NCBI GenBank assembly: GCA_002496725.1
Contig: DALI01000049.1
Location: forward strand, 7,753 to 71,752
Source: Euryarchaeota archaeon UBA181
GTDB taxonomy: Archaea > Thermoplasmatota > Poseidoniia > Poseidoniales > Thalassarchaeaceae
Length of the DNA stretch: 64,000 nucleotides
Direction: 5' to 3'
Each line of letters opens with the position of its first letter. Positions within the stretch are counted from its first letter, which is position 1. The notes under the pieces were generated by a model. The model worked only from the letters and a program-made list of their open reading frames with translations, did not search any database and had not been told where the DNA came from. Below are positions 53,454 through 63,240 of the stretch, piece after piece. Both the position numbers and the translations under genes were made by a program.

Positions 53454-55655
53454 ATGTCGCAGGCCGAATATGTCACCATTTTCATGGCGTGGCCTTATGT
53501 GAACGCCCCCCTACATCTGGGTCACGTAGCTGGAAACTGCTTACCTGCGGATATTCAATACAGGTACGAAAGGGCCAGAGGCAGAAGGGTATTGATGTGC
53601 AGTGGCTCCGATGAGCACGGTACTCCAATAACAATCACGGCTGAGCAACTAGGCGTCTCTCCCCAAGAGGTCGTGGACAAATATCATGATCTTGCTTTGA
53701 AATCCCTTACTGACTTAGGTTGTGCATGGACTCAGAATGTTGATAGAAGAGGGATAGAATACGGCGGTGCATTGTATAACAGAACCTCTGACTCAAGACA
53801 CAAAGAACTTGTCCGTGATGTTTTCTCAGATTTACTTGAGTCAGAACTTCTAGTTAAGCAGACAATGAAGCAATATTGTTCTATTTCAGGTGAAAATATT
53901 AGATTCCTTCCAGACAGGTATGTGGAAGGAACATGCCCGGTTTGTGAAGCGGCTGGTGCTAGGGGGGACCAATGTGATGAATGTGGGTCAACTTATGAGG
54001 CCCATGAGCTAATCAGTCCGTTCTCTAAGCTTGACCCTGAAGCAACTATTGAGGTCAGGGATACAGATCATTTCTTCTTTAGATTAGATATGTTTCAGGA
54101 AAGCTTAGAGAAGCACTCTTCCTTGAGAGATTCTGTTTGGAAGCCCAATGTTAGATCCATGACAAGAAACTGGCTCAATATGGGCCTCAGGCCTAGAGCT
54201 GTAACAAGGGATATTGAGTGGGGGATAGACCTTCCCCTAGAGGGTTCTGAATGGTCTTCAAAGAGTATCTATGTCTGGTTCGAGGCAGTTCAGGGCTATT
54301 ACACATGTGCGAGAATTTGGTCTGAAAGGTTTGCCGCGAGTAACAATCACCCAGATGGTAAATCAGCATGGGAGAATTGGTGGAGAAAATCCAAGGATGG
54401 AAAGTCTCCGAGACATATCTACTTCATGGGTAAAGATAACATTCCATTCCATACTGTAATCTGGCCAGCACTGATTATGGGGATGAATGCTTCAGAAAAT
54501 AATGCTAGCATTACCAATGAGATATCTCCTGGCAATCTTGTCCTAGAGTCGAACGTTTCATCCAATGAGTACCTTATGTTGCAAGGAGGGCAGTTCAGCA
54601 AGAGTAGAAAGCACGCCGTATGGCTTCCTGCATTCTTGGAAAGGTACGATGCCGACTGCTTGAGATATTATCTATCCATCAATATGCCGGAAACACACGA
54701 TACCGACTTCAAGTGGAGAGATTTTGTGGAGAGGGTGAATAATGAGTTGATAGGAACTTATGGTAACTTTGTGCATAGAGTGATGACACTAACTCACAGA
54801 TTATCCAATCAGGATGGAAACCCTTTGGTTCCCTATGATAATCTGAACGATCATTCCGATTTAATTTCATCTTGCCAAGAGTTGATCTCTTCAGCCATAA
54901 ACTCAATGGAAAGACAGAGATTCAAAGAGGCTCTAAGGTCAATAATGTCTATCGCACAGCTAGGAAATCAACTTCTCCAGCACGCCGCCCCTTGGAAGCA
55001 TCTTAACTCTGAAGAGTCTCCAGAGAAGAGTCATTCCCTCTCTGCTCTTGCAATGTCTTGGAGACTTTGTAGAACCCTGGCAATATGCACTATGCCCTTC
55101 ATGCCGTTCCAATCTGAGAGGGTATGGCAAATGTTGGGAGGGTCCGATGATTTGGAAAATACACTCTGGGATGATGCCCTTGACTTCACTGGAGATATGG
55201 GTTGGAATGAATCTAGTCCCGAACCCCTATTCTCAAGGTTAGATCTTGATGAAATATTAACTTATGAGATGTCTCTAGCCAATGATATTAGTGATGACCC
55301 CCTCGAGAATGATGATAAGGAGGGCGGTTACATAGATTTTGAAGATTTCATGAAGGTTGAAATGAAGACTGGAAAGGTAATTTCTGTCGAAGAGCACCCC
55401 AATGCAGACAAGCTGTATGTAGTAACAATCCAAGATGGCCCAGATTCCACTAGAACGGTTTGTGCAGGTCTAAAAGAGCATTATGATCCTAGTGATTTAG
55501 AGGGCCTTAATGTCATATTCGTAGCTAATCTCGAGCCAAGAAAACTAAGAGGCGTATTGTCTGAAGGAATGCTTCTTGCCGCAGATGATGGAGATGGAAA
55601 TGTCAGTATTCTGACCACAAAAGGAGAAATTGAATCTGGATCCACGGTAAGATAA
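53454..55655 (+). CDS. metG: Methionyl-tRNA synthetase with C-terminal tRNA-binding domain
   Basis: Class I synthetase. AWPYVNAPLHLGHVAGN is the HIGH region, and GGQFSKSRKHAVWL the KMSKS-type loop (FSKSR). CPVCEAAGARGDQCDECG holds a four-cysteine zinc knuckle. After the anticodon-binding domain, residues from about 630 form an OB-fold tRNA-binding domain (FMKVEMKTGKVISVEEHPNADKLYV to the end). 733 residues. The C-terminal domain is common in bacterial MetRS and in many, not all, archaea. Confidence 0.96.
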   Translation: MSQAEYVTIFMAWPYVNAPLHLGHVAGNCLPADIQYRYERARGRRVLMCSGSDEHGTPITITAEQLGVSPQEVVDKYHDLALKSLTDLGCAWTQNVDRRGIEYGGALYNRTSDSRHKELVRDVFSDLLESELLVKQTMKQYCSISGENIRFLPDRYVEGTCPVCEAAGARGDQCDECGSTYEAHELISPFSKLDPEATIEVRDTDHFFFRLDMFQESLEKHSSLRDSVWKPNVRSMTRNWLNMGLRPRAVTRDIEWGIDLPLEGSEWSSKSIYVWFEAVQGYYTCARIWSERFAASNNHPDGKSAWENWWRKSKDGKSPRHIYFMGKDNIPFHTVIWPALIMGMNASENNASITNEISPGNLVLESNVSSNEYLMLQGGQFSKSRKHAVWLPAFLERYDADCLRYYLSINMPETHDTDFKWRDFVERVNNELIGTYGNFVHRVMTLTHRLSNQDGNPLVPYDNLNDHSDLISSCQELISSAINSMERQRFKEALRSIMSIAQLGNQLLQHAAPWKHLNSEESPEKSHSLSALAMSWRLCRTLAICTMPFMPFQSERVWQMLGGSDDLENTLWDDALDFTGDMGWNESSPEPLFSRLDLDEILTYEMSLANDISDDPLENDDKEGGYIDFEDFMKVEMKTGKVISVEEHPNADKLYVVTIQDGPDSTRTVCAGLKEHYDPSDLEGLNVIFVANLEPRKLRGVLSEGMLLAADDGDGNVSILTTKGEIESGSTVR

Positions 55656-55662
55656 TCTCTAT

Positions 55663-56220
55663 TCATAATGGCTTGTCAAAGAATTCCCACTGTAAATTAG
55701 CTAATTCTTCATTAGTTTCGGCCTCTGCATATGCATCAAGGGGAACTCTATTCAATTCTAGAAAGGTTTCACCATAAGGCAGGCAGGATAGTATTCTTCT
55801 TGCTTGCTCTTTCCTTCCCAGAATATGTAATGATGAAGCGAAAGCTTCTGCTGTAGAGAGCCTACCGGGTTTACCCCATGATATTGGGTTTGCCGCTAGT
55901 AGCACTGGAAGCGTTCTGCCTTCCAACTTCGTATACTTAGAAATCGAGTCCAATGATTCTTCAAGCTTCTTCCATGAACAATCCAGTGCAACTATGGCCC
56001 CACCTCTTGATATTGTTCTCAAATCATCCGGGCCCATCAATATCCCACTCGAAGGATCAAGTAAGAATCCCCTTCTTGGCGCCCCTCGAGTTCTTTTATG
56101 CAGTATTACATGCCCATTCTTGGACAGTCTCCTAGCACTGCACTTCTTGGGGTCGTCCTGATCGAGGTGTATGACATGCAGAGGGATGTCCTCCAGATCA
56201 TTCTTTGGCGAGGAACTCAT
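55663..56220 (-). CDS. tsr3: 18S/16S rRNA aminocarboxypropyltransferase Tsr3
   Basis: SPOUT-like enzyme that transfers the aminocarboxypropyl group from S-adenosylmethionine to a hypermodified pseudouridine (eukaryotes) or its archaeal equivalent in small-subunit rRNA. VIHLDQDDPKKCSARRLSKNG is the N-terminal signature; VALDCSWKKLEES and LLAANPISWGKPGRLSTAEAFAS are the SAM-binding and helical blocks. 185 residues from ATG 56220, which overlaps the mbf1 3' end by 23 bases. Confidence 0.9.
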   Translation of the reverse strand: MSSSPKNDLEDIPLHVIHLDQDDPKKCSARRLSKNGHVILHKRTRGAPRRGFLLDPSSGILMGPDDLRTISRGGAIVALDCSWKKLEESLDSISKYTKLEGRTLPVLLAANPISWGKPGRLSTAEAFASSLHILGRKEQARRILSCLPYGETFLELNRVPLDAYAEAETNEELANLQWEFFDKPL

Positions 56221-56683
56221 CAAGTGCATCTCCTATTGTCAAGCCTCTGCTAGTAGGGGTTTTGACAGATCTCTCAGGTTCTGAAAGTCCGTCCTCGAAA
56301 AGAGTGATATCAAGTGCCTTTTCTATCTTCTTGAGTACTGAATCAGAGGGCTGAACGCCAGCCTCGGCCTTCTGGACATCATTTAGTCGAAGGTTCATTC
56401 TCTTAGCTAAATCACGTGTACTCCATCCCTTCGACTCTCTGGCCACCTTAATTCTAGAGTGAAAATTTAGGGCTACTTCCTTCTCCGTCTTGGAGATATT
56501 TCGCGTATATGTCCTAGTTCTTTCCGCTTCCGTACTAACATTTGTAGAAACATGTGTTCTTCTTTCTAAAACTGTTAGATTATTGGATTCGATGCATCTT
56601 GGGCAACATCTAAGTTTCGCACCAGAAATTTCTGAAAGCAATGTCGAAACCCTATCTGTCCCACACATCTCACATGTACCCAT
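56198..56683 (-). CDS. Multiprotein bridging factor 1 (MBF1)
   Basis: Archaeal MBF1: zinc ribbon plus helix-turn-helix. CEMCGTDR with CCPRC forms the N-terminal zinc ribbon; the C-terminal Cro-like HTH is VARESKGWSTRDLAKRMN, then NDVQKAEAGVQPSDSVLKKI. 161 residues from ATG 56683, the normal size; the frame runs on upstream into pan without similarity. Translationally coupled to tsr3. Diverges from pan, separated by 70 bases. Confidence 0.9.
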   Translation of the reverse strand: MGTCEMCGTDRVSTLLSEISGAKLRCCPRCIESNNLTVLERRTHVSTNVSTEAERTRTYTRNISKTEKEVALNFHSRIKVARESKGWSTRDLAKRMNLRLNDVQKAEAGVQPSDSVLKKIEKALDITLFEDGLSEPERSVKTPTSRGLTIGDALDEFLAKE

Positions 56684-56721
56684 GGTAACTCCACGCAAGC
56701 ACTCCAACATATGGGTTGGGG

Positions 56722-56730
56722 TTATTTGAA
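56722..56730 (+). promoter_or_regulatory. TATA box of pan
   Basis: TTATTTGAA is centred about 28 bases before the pan ATG, in the 70-base divergent gap; no Shine-Dalgarno element is apparent. Confidence 0.5.
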
Positions 56731-56753
56731 ATGAAATACCCCTTGCGTGGCAT

Positions 56754-57968
56754 ATGGCTACAGGTTCTGAAACGCATCGCTCAGATGATATTCCATCTAG
56801 CTCAGCTATTTCCAACTTACAATCAGAAATGAAGGATCTCTCTGAAACTGCCCAGCAATTACTCACAGATAAGCTTCTTTTGGAAAATGAAATTACACAG
56901 GTAAAGAAAAGAGCTAGCAGACTTGAAGATGAGATTCGCAATCTTAGAACCCCTCCTATGATAATTGGTCACTTGCAAGACCTGACAGAAGATGGCGCCA
57001 TAGTAAGAAGCTCCAATGGTACTGTATTCCTAGTCTCGGTAAATCCTAGAATAGACAAGTCTCTTCTAATTCCAGGGTCGAGAGTCGCACTAAATCAAGA
57101 TACACTTTCCGTGATTGAGGTTATGTCCGACTCTTGGGATCCATTGGTAGTGACTTCGGAGATCATCGAAAAACCATCAGTCACATACGATGACATAGGA
57201 GGCCTTGAAGATCAAATTCTCGAGATCCGCGAGGCCGTTGAGCTTTCATTCACCAATCCGGGTGACTTTGAGAAATTTTCAATTGATCCTCCCAAGGGTG
57301 TTCTTCTAACTGGGCCACCTGGAACCGGTAAGACACTTCTGGCGAAAGCTGTGGCCAATTCTACAAATGCTGTTTTCCTAGGACTTGTCGCTTCTGAGCT
57401 AGCACAGAAGTATATCGGTGAAGGAGGAAGACTGGTAAGGGAGATATTTGATTTAGCTCGGAAGAAAGCTCCGGCAATAGTTTTCATAGACGAACTAGAT
57501 GCAATAGGCTCTAAGAGACTTGATGGCTCAACTTCTGGTGATCGAGAGGTTCAAAGAACTCTTATGCAACTACTGTCGGAACTAGATGGTTTTGAGCCTT
57601 TAGAAGATGTTAAAATCATAGCCGCCACAAATAGGCCAGAGCTTCTCGACGCAGCTCTACTGAGGCCGGGAAGATTTGATAGAATTGTCGAAATCCCCCT
57701 TCCAGACGAGGAAGGAAGACTATCTATTCTGAATGTACACACTAAGAAAACACCTATATCTAGCAAGATTAGCTTAGAAGATATCGCCTCTAAGACCGAG
57801 GGATTTAACGGTGCTGAAATCAAGTCTCTAGTTGTGGAAGCTGGCGTGAGTGCCATATCGAAAGGCCGGGATAAAATTTCGAAAGCCGATTTCGATAATT
57901 CCTTGGATAAGCTTTCGAAAAATAAGGAAAAGGGCAAAATCGATAACTCCTCTGGACTTTATGATTGA
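56754..57968 (+). CDS. pan: Proteasome-activating nucleotidase
   Basis: Hexameric AAA+ unfoldase that feeds substrates to the 20S proteasome. Coiled-coil N-terminus (about residues 15-65), OB-domain, then the AAA domain: GPPGTGKT (Walker A, 187-194), KYIGEG (pore loop, near 219), FIDELDA (Walker B, 244-250) and AATNRPELLDAALLRPGRFD (sensor/arginine fingers). The final residues LYD form an HbYX tail that docks into alpha-ring pockets, matching psmA at 23266. 404 residues, normal. Confidence 0.95.
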   Translation: MATGSETHRSDDIPSSSAISNLQSEMKDLSETAQQLLTDKLLLENEITQVKKRASRLEDEIRNLRTPPMIIGHLQDLTEDGAIVRSSNGTVFLVSVNPRIDKSLLIPGSRVALNQDTLSVIEVMSDSWDPLVVTSEIIEKPSVTYDDIGGLEDQILEIREAVELSFTNPGDFEKFSIDPPKGVLLTGPPGTGKTLLAKAVANSTNAVFLGLVASELAQKYIGEGGRLVREIFDLARKKAPAIVFIDELDAIGSKRLDGSTSGDREVQRTLMQLLSELDGFEPLEDVKIIAATNRPELLDAALLRPGRFDRIVEIPLPDEEGRLSILNVHTKKTPISSKISLEDIASKTEGFNGAEIKSLVVEAGVSAISKGRDKISKADFDNSLDKLSKNKEKGKIDNSSGLYD

Positions 57969-58004
57969 TAGGCAATCCTAATCTCTTAATCGCTATCGGA
58001 CATC

Positions 58005-59042
58005 ATGGGCGAACCACTGATAGAGTGCGTGCCGAATTTCAGTGAGGGCAGGGATAAGGATATCATTGATAGAATAACAAACTCAATCTCTAGTATTGAT
58101 GGCGTTACTTTACTTGATGTAGATATGGGATATGACTTCAATAGAACAGTCGTCACCATGGTCGGCAATCCAGAGTCTATCCTCAAGGCCGCCATTCATT
58201 CTACGGGCGTAGCACTCGAATTAATTGACATGAGCAAGCACAGCGGTGAACATGCGAGAATGGGTGCCGTGGACGTTGTTCCTTTCATACCCCTAGAAAA
58301 CTCGACCATGGAACAGTGTGTCGCTCTTTCAGAAAGATATGCAGAAGCAGTATCAAAACAATTCGGCATTCCCATTTTCCTCTATGCCAATGCTGCTAGG
58401 AATAGTATGAGAAGAAGGCTCCCTGATATCAGGAAAGGGGAATATGAGGGTCTCGAGAATAAACTCAAATCAGAGTTATGGTCTCCTGATTATGGACCTT
58501 CAAAATTCATAGCTAAGTCAGGTGCTACAGCAACCGGAGCTAGGCAAATTTTAATCGCCTATAACGTAAATCTTAGTACCTCGGATAAGAAACTCGCCAA
58601 TCAAATAGCAGGAAAAATTAGAACCAGCGGTACGGTAATTAAGGACAAAAATGGGAATAAGATAATTGATAAACAAGGAAAAACAATGAGAAATCCAGGC
58701 ATTTTCAAATCATTACAAGCCGCTGGTTGGATGTATGATGAGAATACTGCTCAGGTTTCAATGAATTTGCTAGATCACACTGTGACGGGCCTACATCATG
58801 TGACAGAAGCCATAATTATTGAAGCTCGAAAACTAGACTTGGAAGTCACTGCTGGAGAACTAGTTGGATTGGTTCCGATGCAGGCTATGGTAGATGCAGG
58901 AGTTCATTATTCCCCCAATTCAAAAACTCTCGATGAAAACAAAATTTTACAACATGCGGTCGATGGTTTGAGTCTAGACAGGTTAGGCGAGTTCGATGTT
59001 CGTTCATCAATCATAGAGCTAGCTGTAAGGAATGGTGAATAA
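58005..59042 (+). CDS. Glutamate formimidoyltransferase
   Basis: Moves the formimino group of N-formiminoglutamate to tetrahydrofolate in histidine degradation. CVPNFSEGRD is the N-terminal signature, and MSKHSGEHARMGAVDVVPFIPL the catalytic His/folate block. 345 residues: the transferase domain alone, since cyclodeaminase is a separate gene here, unlike the fused mammalian FTCD. It heads the operon with fchA, hutU and hutH. Confidence 0.92.
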   Translation: MGEPLIECVPNFSEGRDKDIIDRITNSISSIDGVTLLDVDMGYDFNRTVVTMVGNPESILKAAIHSTGVALELIDMSKHSGEHARMGAVDVVPFIPLENSTMEQCVALSERYAEAVSKQFGIPIFLYANAARNSMRRRLPDIRKGEYEGLENKLKSELWSPDYGPSKFIAKSGATATGARQILIAYNVNLSTSDKKLANQIAGKIRTSGTVIKDKNGNKIIDKQGKTMRNPGIFKSLQAAGWMYDENTAQVSMNLLDHTVTGLHHVTEAIIIEARKLDLEVTAGELVGLVPMQAMVDAGVHYSPNSKTLDENKILQHAVDGLSLDRLGEFDVRSSIIELAVRNGE

Positions 59043-59043
59043 A

Positions 59044-59670
59044 ATGAATGATGGATATGAAGAAGTTTTGTCGTTAATAGGCTCTTCCGCACCGACTCCT
59101 GGAGGGGGTTCTGTTGCCGCTCTCACACTATCACACGCACACTCATTGGCGATGATGGTATCAAGGTTAACTGAGGGCAAACCAAAGTGGTCTAATGGGC
59201 ATGAAGCGGCACACAAAGTCATCAAATCATCGTCATTGGGTGTCAAAACGGCTCTAGAGCTAGCACACGAAGACGCTGAAGCCTTCGAATTAGTAATGAC
59301 GTCTTTCAAGCTTCCCAAGGGCAATCAAGATGAGATTAGTATTCGTAATGATGCTATCGAGTCTTCTACCATTAATGCCGCTAGAGTGCCTCTGGAAATA
59401 ATGAGAGAGTCATGCAAATTCATTAAATCTATCGAAGAACTCTCAATGACCGGAAACTCAAACGCTCTAACGGATCTTCTCGCTTCTTCTAAGCTAGCCG
59501 ATTTAGCTACAAATATCGCTTCACTAAACGTCAAAATTAATCTCGACTCACTTCAACACAATATGATTGTGAATAAATTCACTTTAGAAATGGACGAATT
59601 ACTTCTTATTTCCAATCAAAAATCAACAATTATTGAAGAAAATATATTGGAGAGGTTGAAATGGAATTAA
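59044..59670 (+). CDS. Formimidoyl-tetrahydrofolate cyclodeaminase
   Basis: Converts 5-formimino-tetrahydrofolate to methenyl-tetrahydrofolate and ammonia. SSAPTPGGGSVAALTLSHA is the N-terminal signature of the all-helical FTCD-C family, and the rest is long alternating helix. 208 residues. ATG 59044 follows the upstream stop by one base; GTG 59032 is an alternative. hutU overlaps the 3' end by ten bases. Confidence 0.9.
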   Translation: MNDGYEEVLSLIGSSAPTPGGGSVAALTLSHAHSLAMMVSRLTEGKPKWSNGHEAAHKVIKSSSLGVKTALELAHEDAEAFELVMTSFKLPKGNQDEISIRNDAIESSTINAARVPLEIMRESCKFIKSIEELSMTGNSNALTDLLASSKLADLATNIASLNVKINLDSLQHNMIVNKFTLEMDELLLISNQKSTIIEENILERLKWN

Positions 59671-61679
59671 TATTCAAAGAGCTTGTAAATTCCGGTATTC
59701 CTGCCATATTACCGCCTCTAAAGAATTTCGATACATCTGTCCCTCATGCTCCAATTAGGCCCCAAGTTCTTTCCGATTCAGAGAAAAGACTAGCGCTTCA
59801 AAATGCTCTTAGATACTTTCCAGAAGATTGGCATACCGTATTGGCATCCGAGTTTTTAGAAGAGTTAGAAAGGTTTGGTCACATATACATGCACAGATTC
59901 AGGCCAGACTACGAGATGTTTGCTAGACCAATCGATGAATATCCATCTAATTGTTTAGCAGCAGCATCCATAATGCTCATGATTCAGAATAATCTAGATC
60001 CAGCTGTAGCACAATTCCCACATGAGCTAGTTACCTATGGAGGAAATGGCTCTGTCTTCCAAAATTGGGCTCAGTACCTAATCACTATGAGCTTACTTTC
60101 TAAGATGACAGAAAATCAGACACTCGTGATCAACTCAGGTCACCCTTTAGGATTATTTCCTTCAGATCCAGAATCTCCTAGGGTCGTGATTTCAAACGGT
60201 CTAGTAATACCAAATCACTCCTCACAATTAGATTATGAAAGGATGAATGCCCTCGGAGTTACGCAATTTGGACAGATGACTGCTGGTTCTTACATGTATA
60301 TAGGTCCACAGGGCATTGTTCATGGTACCACTATAACGCTACTCAATGCGGCTAGGAAATACCTGAATATAGCCAATGACTCTAATTTAGCAGGAATTTT
60401 ATTCATTACATCTGGTCTCGGGGGAATGTCCGGTGCTCAGGCTAAGGCCGCCGTAATAGCTGGCGCAGTATGCATAATAGCTGAGGTTGATCCTGCAGCC
60501 GCCAAGAAGAGACATGAGCAGGGCTGGTTATCTGAATTATACTATGATTTAGATTCTGTAATCAAGCGTGCACGCGCGGCTAAGGATGCCGATGAAGCAG
60601 TCTCGATAGGATATGTTGGAAATGTTGTAGATTTGCTTCAATCTCTCATAGAAAATAATTTTACACCCGATTTGGGCAGTGATCAGACCAGTCTGCACAA
60701 TCCATGGCTTGGCGGATATACCCCCGTTGGGCTTTCTTATGAAGAAGCGAAAATAATGCTATCAAATGATCCGGATCTCTTCAAAGATAAGGTAAAGAAA
60801 TCTCTCAGGAGGCATGCAGAAACAATTAATGTTCTCTCATCTAGAGGAATGAAATTCTGGGACTATGGAAATGCCTTTTTGTTGGAGGCGAGTAGATCTG
60901 GGGCGGACGTACTTGATTCAGAAGGACAATTCAGGTATCCTTCATATGTGGAAGATATCATGGGACCTATGTGTTTCGACTACGGATTCGGGCCTTTTAG
61001 ATGGGTTTGTACCTCGGGAGAGAAGGATGATTTGGATATGACTGATTCCATAGCACATAGAGTTCTAAGCAGACTCTACTCCGAGGCTCCAGAAAGAATT
61101 AAACAGCAGTATGCGGATAATTTGAGATGGATTGAGGGGGCATCAAAAAATAATATGGTTGTAGGAAGTAAGGCCAGGATACTCTATGCCGACTCTATGG
61201 GTAGGAGATCTATAGCCACGGCTTTCAATGACGCTATTAAGAAAGGGGAGGTATCTTCTCCAATTGTTCTCGGTAGAGATCATCATGACGTCAGCGGGAC
61301 AGATAGTCCATACAGGGAAACCGCCAATATTCGTGATGGTTCCATGTTTACAGCAGACATGGCAGTTCAGAATTTCGTCGGAGACTCGTTTAGGGGTGCT
61401 ACGTGGGTAAGTCTTCACAATGGAGGAGGAGTCGGTTGGGGAGAGGTCATTAATGGCGGGTTCGGTCTGTTTATTGATGGCTCTACCAAGTCTCAAAAAT
61501 CCATAGATTCAATGATTCCCTGGGATGTTGAGAATGGAGTGGCCAGAAGATCATGGGCGAGGAATGATGAGGCCATGTGGACCATTAATAGGGCAATGGA
61601 GAATAACTCAGAACTACAAGTCACAATGCCATCCCTCGTTAAAGAACAAGTTCTAGATGAGGCGTTCAATTCTCGATGA
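59661..61679 (+). CDS. hutU: Urocanate hydratase, long form
   Basis: Converts urocanate to imidazolone propionate using NAD. VTYGGNGSVFQNW and SGHPLGLFP with the conserved GLGGMSGAQAKAA Rossmann-like NAD segment, and ILYADSMGRRSIA plus HNGGGVGWGEVINGGFG near the C-terminus are urocanase blocks. 672 residues, against about 555 in most bacterial HutU; the length is nearer the vertebrate type (about 676, from memory). It overlaps fchA by ten bases and hutH follows at twelve. Confidence 0.93.
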   Translation: MELIFKELVNSGIPAILPPLKNFDTSVPHAPIRPQVLSDSEKRLALQNALRYFPEDWHTVLASEFLEELERFGHIYMHRFRPDYEMFARPIDEYPSNCLAAASIMLMIQNNLDPAVAQFPHELVTYGGNGSVFQNWAQYLITMSLLSKMTENQTLVINSGHPLGLFPSDPESPRVVISNGLVIPNHSSQLDYERMNALGVTQFGQMTAGSYMYIGPQGIVHGTTITLLNAARKYLNIANDSNLAGILFITSGLGGMSGAQAKAAVIAGAVCIIAEVDPAAAKKRHEQGWLSELYYDLDSVIKRARAAKDADEAVSIGYVGNVVDLLQSLIENNFTPDLGSDQTSLHNPWLGGYTPVGLSYEEAKIMLSNDPDLFKDKVKKSLRRHAETINVLSSRGMKFWDYGNAFLLEASRSGADVLDSEGQFRYPSYVEDIMGPMCFDYGFGPFRWVCTSGEKDDLDMTDSIAHRVLSRLYSEAPERIKQQYADNLRWIEGASKNNMVVGSKARILYADSMGRRSIATAFNDAIKKGEVSSPIVLGRDHHDVSGTDSPYRETANIRDGSMFTADMAVQNFVGDSFRGATWVSLHNGGGVGWGEVINGGFGLFIDGSTKSQKSIDSMIPWDVENGVARRSWARNDEAMWTINRAMENNSELQVTMPSLVKEQVLDEAFNSR

Positions 61680-61691
61680 GTCTATTTGTGA

Positions 61692-63236
61692 ATGCCCATA
61701 CCGGCAAACATGCGTGACCTTGTGATTGATGGCAACAGCCTTACAATAGCTGATGTTATAGATACAGGATTAGGTCAAACTCTCGTATCACTTTCCGATA
61801 TAGCTAGGAAAAAGATGAGCCACTCCCGAGCTGGGATAGATCAAATTTTGTCCACACAAAAGGTGACTTATGGAATCAATACTGGATTTGGTGCTCTTTC
61901 ATCTGTATCTATCGACTCTGATCAGCTAGAAGAACTTCAGGCTAACCTTATTCGTAGCCATGCCTGTGGAATCGGTGAAGAGATGGAAAATAAGCACATT
62001 CTAATGATGATGCTAATTAGAGCCAATACCCTATGTCGTGGAGACTCTGGCGCACGCCCAGTAATTGTTGATACCCTCATATCTATGATCAATAGGGGAG
62101 TTTGCCCTGTAATACCTCGAATAGGCTCTCTAGGGGCATCGGGAGATTTAGCCCCATTATCCCATCTTGCGCTTGGGATGATGGGAGAGGGCGTCGCCAA
62201 TGTCAGGTATGCTGATGGTGAATGGAAATCCATGAACTCATTGGATGCCCTAGATATGCATGATATAGCGCCTATTCTACCAGCAGCAAAAGAGGGATTA
62301 TCTCTGATTAATGGAACTAGTCAAATGTGTGCATTCATGTGTGAAGCATTACACAATCTAGACATCCTATGTTTCGCTTCAGATGCCTCATTAGCATGTA
62401 CTGTGGAAGCAATAAGGGGGTCACACAAACCCTTTGATCATAGAATCCATGATTCGAGGCCCCATCCCGGACAGAAAATCTCAGCGGCGAGAATCTTATC
62501 ACTACTCACTAATTCAGAAATCAAAATCTCTCATGCTGATTGTAACAAGGTCCAAGATGCTTACTCTATCAGATGTTCTCCGCAGGTTCATGGGCCTGTA
62601 ATTGATATGTTGAAGGAGTCCAGAAGAATACTGCACATTGAAATTAATAGTTCCACCGATAATCCCCTGGTTTTCACTGAGGGGGATGATGTTGAGGTAT
62701 TATCAGGAGGCAACTTCCACGGCCAATACATAGCACTGACCAGTGACTCCCTTTCTATTGCCTGTCATGAACTGGCTAGTATTTCCGAAAGGAGGATAAA
62801 CCAGATCCTCGATCCAAAATGGAGTGGACATAGTGCATTTTTAGCAAGAAATGAAGGTCTTGAAAGTGGTCTAATGATTATTCAATATTCATCCGCTGCA
62901 GTTCTAGCAGAGCTTCACTTGCTATCAAACTCAGCTACAACATCCAATACACCTGTCAGTATGGGTAAAGAAGACCATGCTTCAATGGGCTCTACTGGAT
63001 CTTACCGAACTATGATCGCAACTAGATTACTCTCCAATGTAATCGCCAACGAACTAATCTGTGCCTGTGAGGCCTTGGATAGAATAAGTGAAAATCCTGG
63101 AGAAGGGGTATCTAAGATTAGGTCCTTGATTAGGGGAATTGTCAAGCCACTTGAAGGGGATCGTGTACTATCAGATGATACTAGAAATGTATCCCAGTCC
63201 CTACTAAATGGCGATTTAACAAACATCTTCGGGTGA
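61692..63236 (+). CDS. hutH: Histidine ammonia-lyase
   Basis: First step of histidine degradation, giving urocanate and ammonia. RIGSLGASGDLAPLSHLAL carries the Ala-Ser-Gly that forms the MIO cofactor. NGTSQMCAFM, QDAYSIRCSPQVHGPV and SSTDNPLVF are the other active-site blocks. 514 residues, normal. The base composition of this operon looks more AT-rich by eye than the left half of the window. Confidence 0.95.
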   Translation: MPIPANMRDLVIDGNSLTIADVIDTGLGQTLVSLSDIARKKMSHSRAGIDQILSTQKVTYGINTGFGALSSVSIDSDQLEELQANLIRSHACGIGEEMENKHILMMMLIRANTLCRGDSGARPVIVDTLISMINRGVCPVIPRIGSLGASGDLAPLSHLALGMMGEGVANVRYADGEWKSMNSLDALDMHDIAPILPAAKEGLSLINGTSQMCAFMCEALHNLDILCFASDASLACTVEAIRGSHKPFDHRIHDSRPHPGQKISAARILSLLTNSEIKISHADCNKVQDAYSIRCSPQVHGPVIDMLKESRRILHIEINSSTDNPLVFTEGDDVEVLSGGNFHGQYIALTSDSLSIACHELASISERRINQILDPKWSGHSAFLARNEGLESGLMIIQYSSAAVLAELHLLSNSATTSNTPVSMGKEDHASMGSTGSYRTMIATRLLSNVIANELICACEALDRISENPGEGVSKIRSLIRGIVKPLEGDRVLSDDTRNVSQSLLNGDLTNIFG

Positions 63237-63240
63237 TAAT

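Noticed and set aside
56684..56941. Long upstream extension of MBF1
   Set aside because: It overlaps pan on the other strand; the zinc ribbon starts at the ATG at 56683.
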